NCBI GenBank assembly: GCA_945865355.1
Contig: CAMBDN010000120.1
Coordinates: 1-7,608, forward strand
Source: Legionella genomosp. 1
GTDB taxonomy: Bacteria; Pseudomonadota; Gammaproteobacteria; Legionellales; Legionellaceae
DNA length: 7,608 bases
Direction: 5' to 3'
Shown: positions 6,100 to 7,608 of the stretch, one piece after another
Numbering within the stretch: position 1 is the first letter of the stretch
Layout of the letters: each line of letters begins with the position of its first letter
The notes under the pieces: model-generated
Told to the model about the DNA's origin: nothing
What the model saw: only the letters and a program-made list of their open reading frames with translations
The model's database searches: none
Translations under genes and position numbers: made by a program

Positions 6100-7110
6100 A
6101 TGAAACTTGCAAGTCTTAAAAAAACCCATTGTCGTGATGGTGAATTATGTGTGGTCAGTAAAGATTTATCCAAAGCCATCTGCGTCCCACACATCGTCCC
6201 GACGCTACAAACAGCTATTGAAAATTGGTCTCATTATGAACCCCAATTAACTCAGGTATACCAACAGCTAAATGCTTGCGAACTGCGTGATGTCTTTACT
6301 TTCGATGCAGCACTGATGAATTCCCCCTTACCCCGGGCTTACCAATGGGCAGATGCCAGTGCTTATGTGAACCATGTTGAATTGGTCCGAAAAGCCCGCG
6401 GAGCCGAAATGCCGGCGAATTTTTGGACGGACCCACTCATGTATCAAGGTGGATCGGATGTATTTCTTGGACCAATGGATCCAATCATTGCATTAGATGA
6501 ATCCTTCGGTATTGATTTTGAAGCAGAGGTTGCGATTATTACCGACGATGTACCAATGGGGTTAAGCCCCACTGATGCAACAAAACATATCCGTTTGCTC
6601 ATGCTTGTTAATGATGTTTCATTACGTAACCTCATCCCCGACGAAATAGCAAAAGGGTTTGGCTTTTTTCAATCCAAACCTGCTAGCAGTTTCTCACCCG
6701 TCGCCGTAACCCCCGACGAATTGTATCCCCACTGGGATGGTCAACGCGTGCATCTGGCGTTATACAGTTATTTAAATGGCCAATTATTTGGTCAACCCAA
6801 TGCTGGTGAGGACATGACCTTTTCATTCCCACAACTCATTGCTCATGCCGCAAAAACAAGAAATTTATCGGCTGGCACTATCATTGGCTCAGGCACGGTT
6901 TCAAATCTTGACCGCAGCAAAGGCTCGTCTTGTATCGCTGAAAAGCGAACGTTAGAAACCATTGCAACCGGCAAAGCGAAGACACCCTTTATGAAGTATG
7001 GCGATACCATTCGTATTGAAATGACCAATGAGCATGGACAAAATGTGTTTGGATCCATTGAGCAAGTCGTCCAACCCGCTGCAAAACCTGCAAGTAAAAA
7101 TAGCGTATGA
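6100..7110 (+). CDS. fahA: Fumarylacetoacetate hydrolase (fumarylacetoacetase)
   Basis: This 336-residue FAH-superfamily enzyme cleaves fumarylacetoacetate to fumarate and acetoacetate, the last step of tyrosine catabolism. The Ca/Mg ligands of mammalian FAH have counterparts at D85, E141 and E143 (in DFEAEVAI) and D172 (in LVNDVSLRN). H92 lies 7 residues after D85, matching the catalytic D126/H133 pair of mouse FAH. The protein is of the shorter bacterial type rather than the roughly 420-residue form. AGGGAG (6089-6094) lies 5 nt before the ATG. The stop overlaps the next start, which points to translational coupling with maiA. Other FAH-family hydrolases (for example acylpyruvate hydrolases) are an alternative by fold, but the hpd and maiA neighbours make fumarylacetoacetase much more likely. 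Confidence 0.93.
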   Translation: MKLASLKKTHCRDGELCVVSKDLSKAICVPHIVPTLQTAIENWSHYEPQLTQVYQQLNACELRDVFTFDAALMNSPLPRAYQWADASAYVNHVELVRKARGAEMPANFWTDPLMYQGGSDVFLGPMDPIIALDESFGIDFEAEVAIITDDVPMGLSPTDATKHIRLLMLVNDVSLRNLIPDEIAKGFGFFQSKPASSFSPVAVTPDELYPHWDGQRVHLALYSYLNGQLFGQPNAGEDMTFSFPQLIAHAAKTRNLSAGTIIGSGTVSNLDRSKGSSCIAEKRTLETIATGKAKTPFMKYGDTIRIEMTNEHGQNVFGSIEQVVQPAAKPASKNSV

Positions 7111-7608
7111 TGAAACTTTATGATTACTATCGCTCCACCGCCTGCTATAGGGTGCGAATTGCTTTAAATTACAAGAACATCAACTACGAAACGATTGCCG
7201 TGCATTTGGTAAATCATGGAGGCGAACAACATCTTCCAGCTTACCACCAGCTGAACCCTCAAGAGTTAGTTCCTACCCTAGATGAAAATGGCCATGTTTT
7301 AAGTCAATCACTGGCTATTATCGAATACCTAGAGACGATCGCCCCAACACCGGCATTATTACCACAACATCCATTAGCACAAAGTGAAGTCAGAAGTTTG
7401 GCATTGATAGTCGCCTGCGACATGCACCCACTTAATAATTTACGTGTCTTAAATCAATTAAAACAACAGTTTAAAGCCACTGAAGCGCAAATAACCGAAT
7501 GGTACCACCATTGGCTCAAACAAGGATTCGATGCGATAGAAGCCCGATTAGAAAGTTTACCGCGTATAAAAAACGTTTGTTATGGTGAAGAGGTGAGCTT
7601 GGCGGATG
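7107..7608 (+). CDS. maiA: Maleylacetoacetate isomerase (zeta-class glutathione transferase), N-terminal part
   Basis: About 167 residues are visible before the window ends; the family is usually about 212, so some 45 residues are missing. The thioredoxin-like domain begins MMKLYDYYRSTACYRVRIAL, with the zeta-class active-site region RSTACYRVR in place of the RSSCSxR form of human GSTZ1. Then come VPTL and SQSLAIIEYLE, which bind glutathione. The helical domain has DMHPLNNLRVL, a zeta-class signature, and the sequence stops at EEVSLAD. The enzyme isomerises maleylacetoacetate to fumarylacetoacetate using glutathione, supplying FahA. Two start codons are possible: 7107 (ATGA overlap with the fahA stop) or 7110 (TGATG). 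No separate strong ribosome-binding site is needed if translation is coupled. Confidence 0.93.
   Translation, partial: MMKLYDYYRSTACYRVRIALNYKNINYETIAVHLVNHGGEQHLPAYHQLNPQELVPTLDENGHVLSQSLAIIEYLETIAPTPALLPQHPLAQSEVRSLALIVACDMHPLNNLRVLNQLKQQFKATEAQITEWYHHWLKQGFDAIEARLESLPRIKNVCYGEEVSLAD

Noticed and set aside
6310..6345. C-rich stretch in fahA resembling the palindromic repeat arm
   Set aside because: It encodes conserved family residues (NSPLPRAYQW) and has no matching inverted arm nearby.

Overview
This window looks like an ordinary chromosomal stretch from a gammaproteobacterium with moderately low GC, most likely in the Legionellales (Legionella or a relative). That placement is an inference. 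It rests on the legiolysin-type 4-hydroxyphenylpyruvate dioxygenase, its association with an MdmC-like O-methyltransferase, and the A+T-leaning codon use. No 16S rRNA or other marker is present to confirm it.

Two divergent gene clusters share a short control region at about 3127-3255. The minus-strand cluster runs leftward as a tight unit: an unrecognised exported protein (2425-3126), a cytoplasmic UgpQ-type glycerophosphodiester phosphodiesterase (1712-2425), a UgpB-type periplasmic glycerol-3-phosphate binding protein (297-1706), and the 5' part of an ETHE1-like persulfide dioxygenase (1-279, cut by the window edge). UgpB would capture glycerol-3-phosphate or glycerophosphodiesters in the periplasm and UgpQ would hydrolyse imported diesters inside the cell. 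The permease and ATPase genes (ugpA, ugpE, ugpC) are not in the window.

The plus-strand cluster runs rightward: a Leu/Phe/Val-type amino acid dehydrogenase (3256-4329), an MdmC-like O-methyltransferase (4341-4997), 4-hydroxyphenylpyruvate dioxygenase (5020-6072), fumarylacetoacetate hydrolase (6100-7110) and the 5' part of maleylacetoacetate isomerase (from 7107). This is most of the tyrosine/homogentisate catabolic route to fumarate and acetoacetate. Homogentisate 1,2-dioxygenase, the middle step, is not in the window.

The most unusual feature is a MITE-like palindromic repeat of about 120 bp (1575-1695) lying inside the 5' end of ugpB. It has 32-nt inverted arms and an inner stem. It is read in frame and appears to supply the positively charged N-region, and one of the two candidate start codons, of the UgpB signal peptide. 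Apart from this, the genes belong to well-known families with intact catalytic residues. I do not see an undescribed defence, mobile or RNA system. No stretch over 300 bases lacks a gene.
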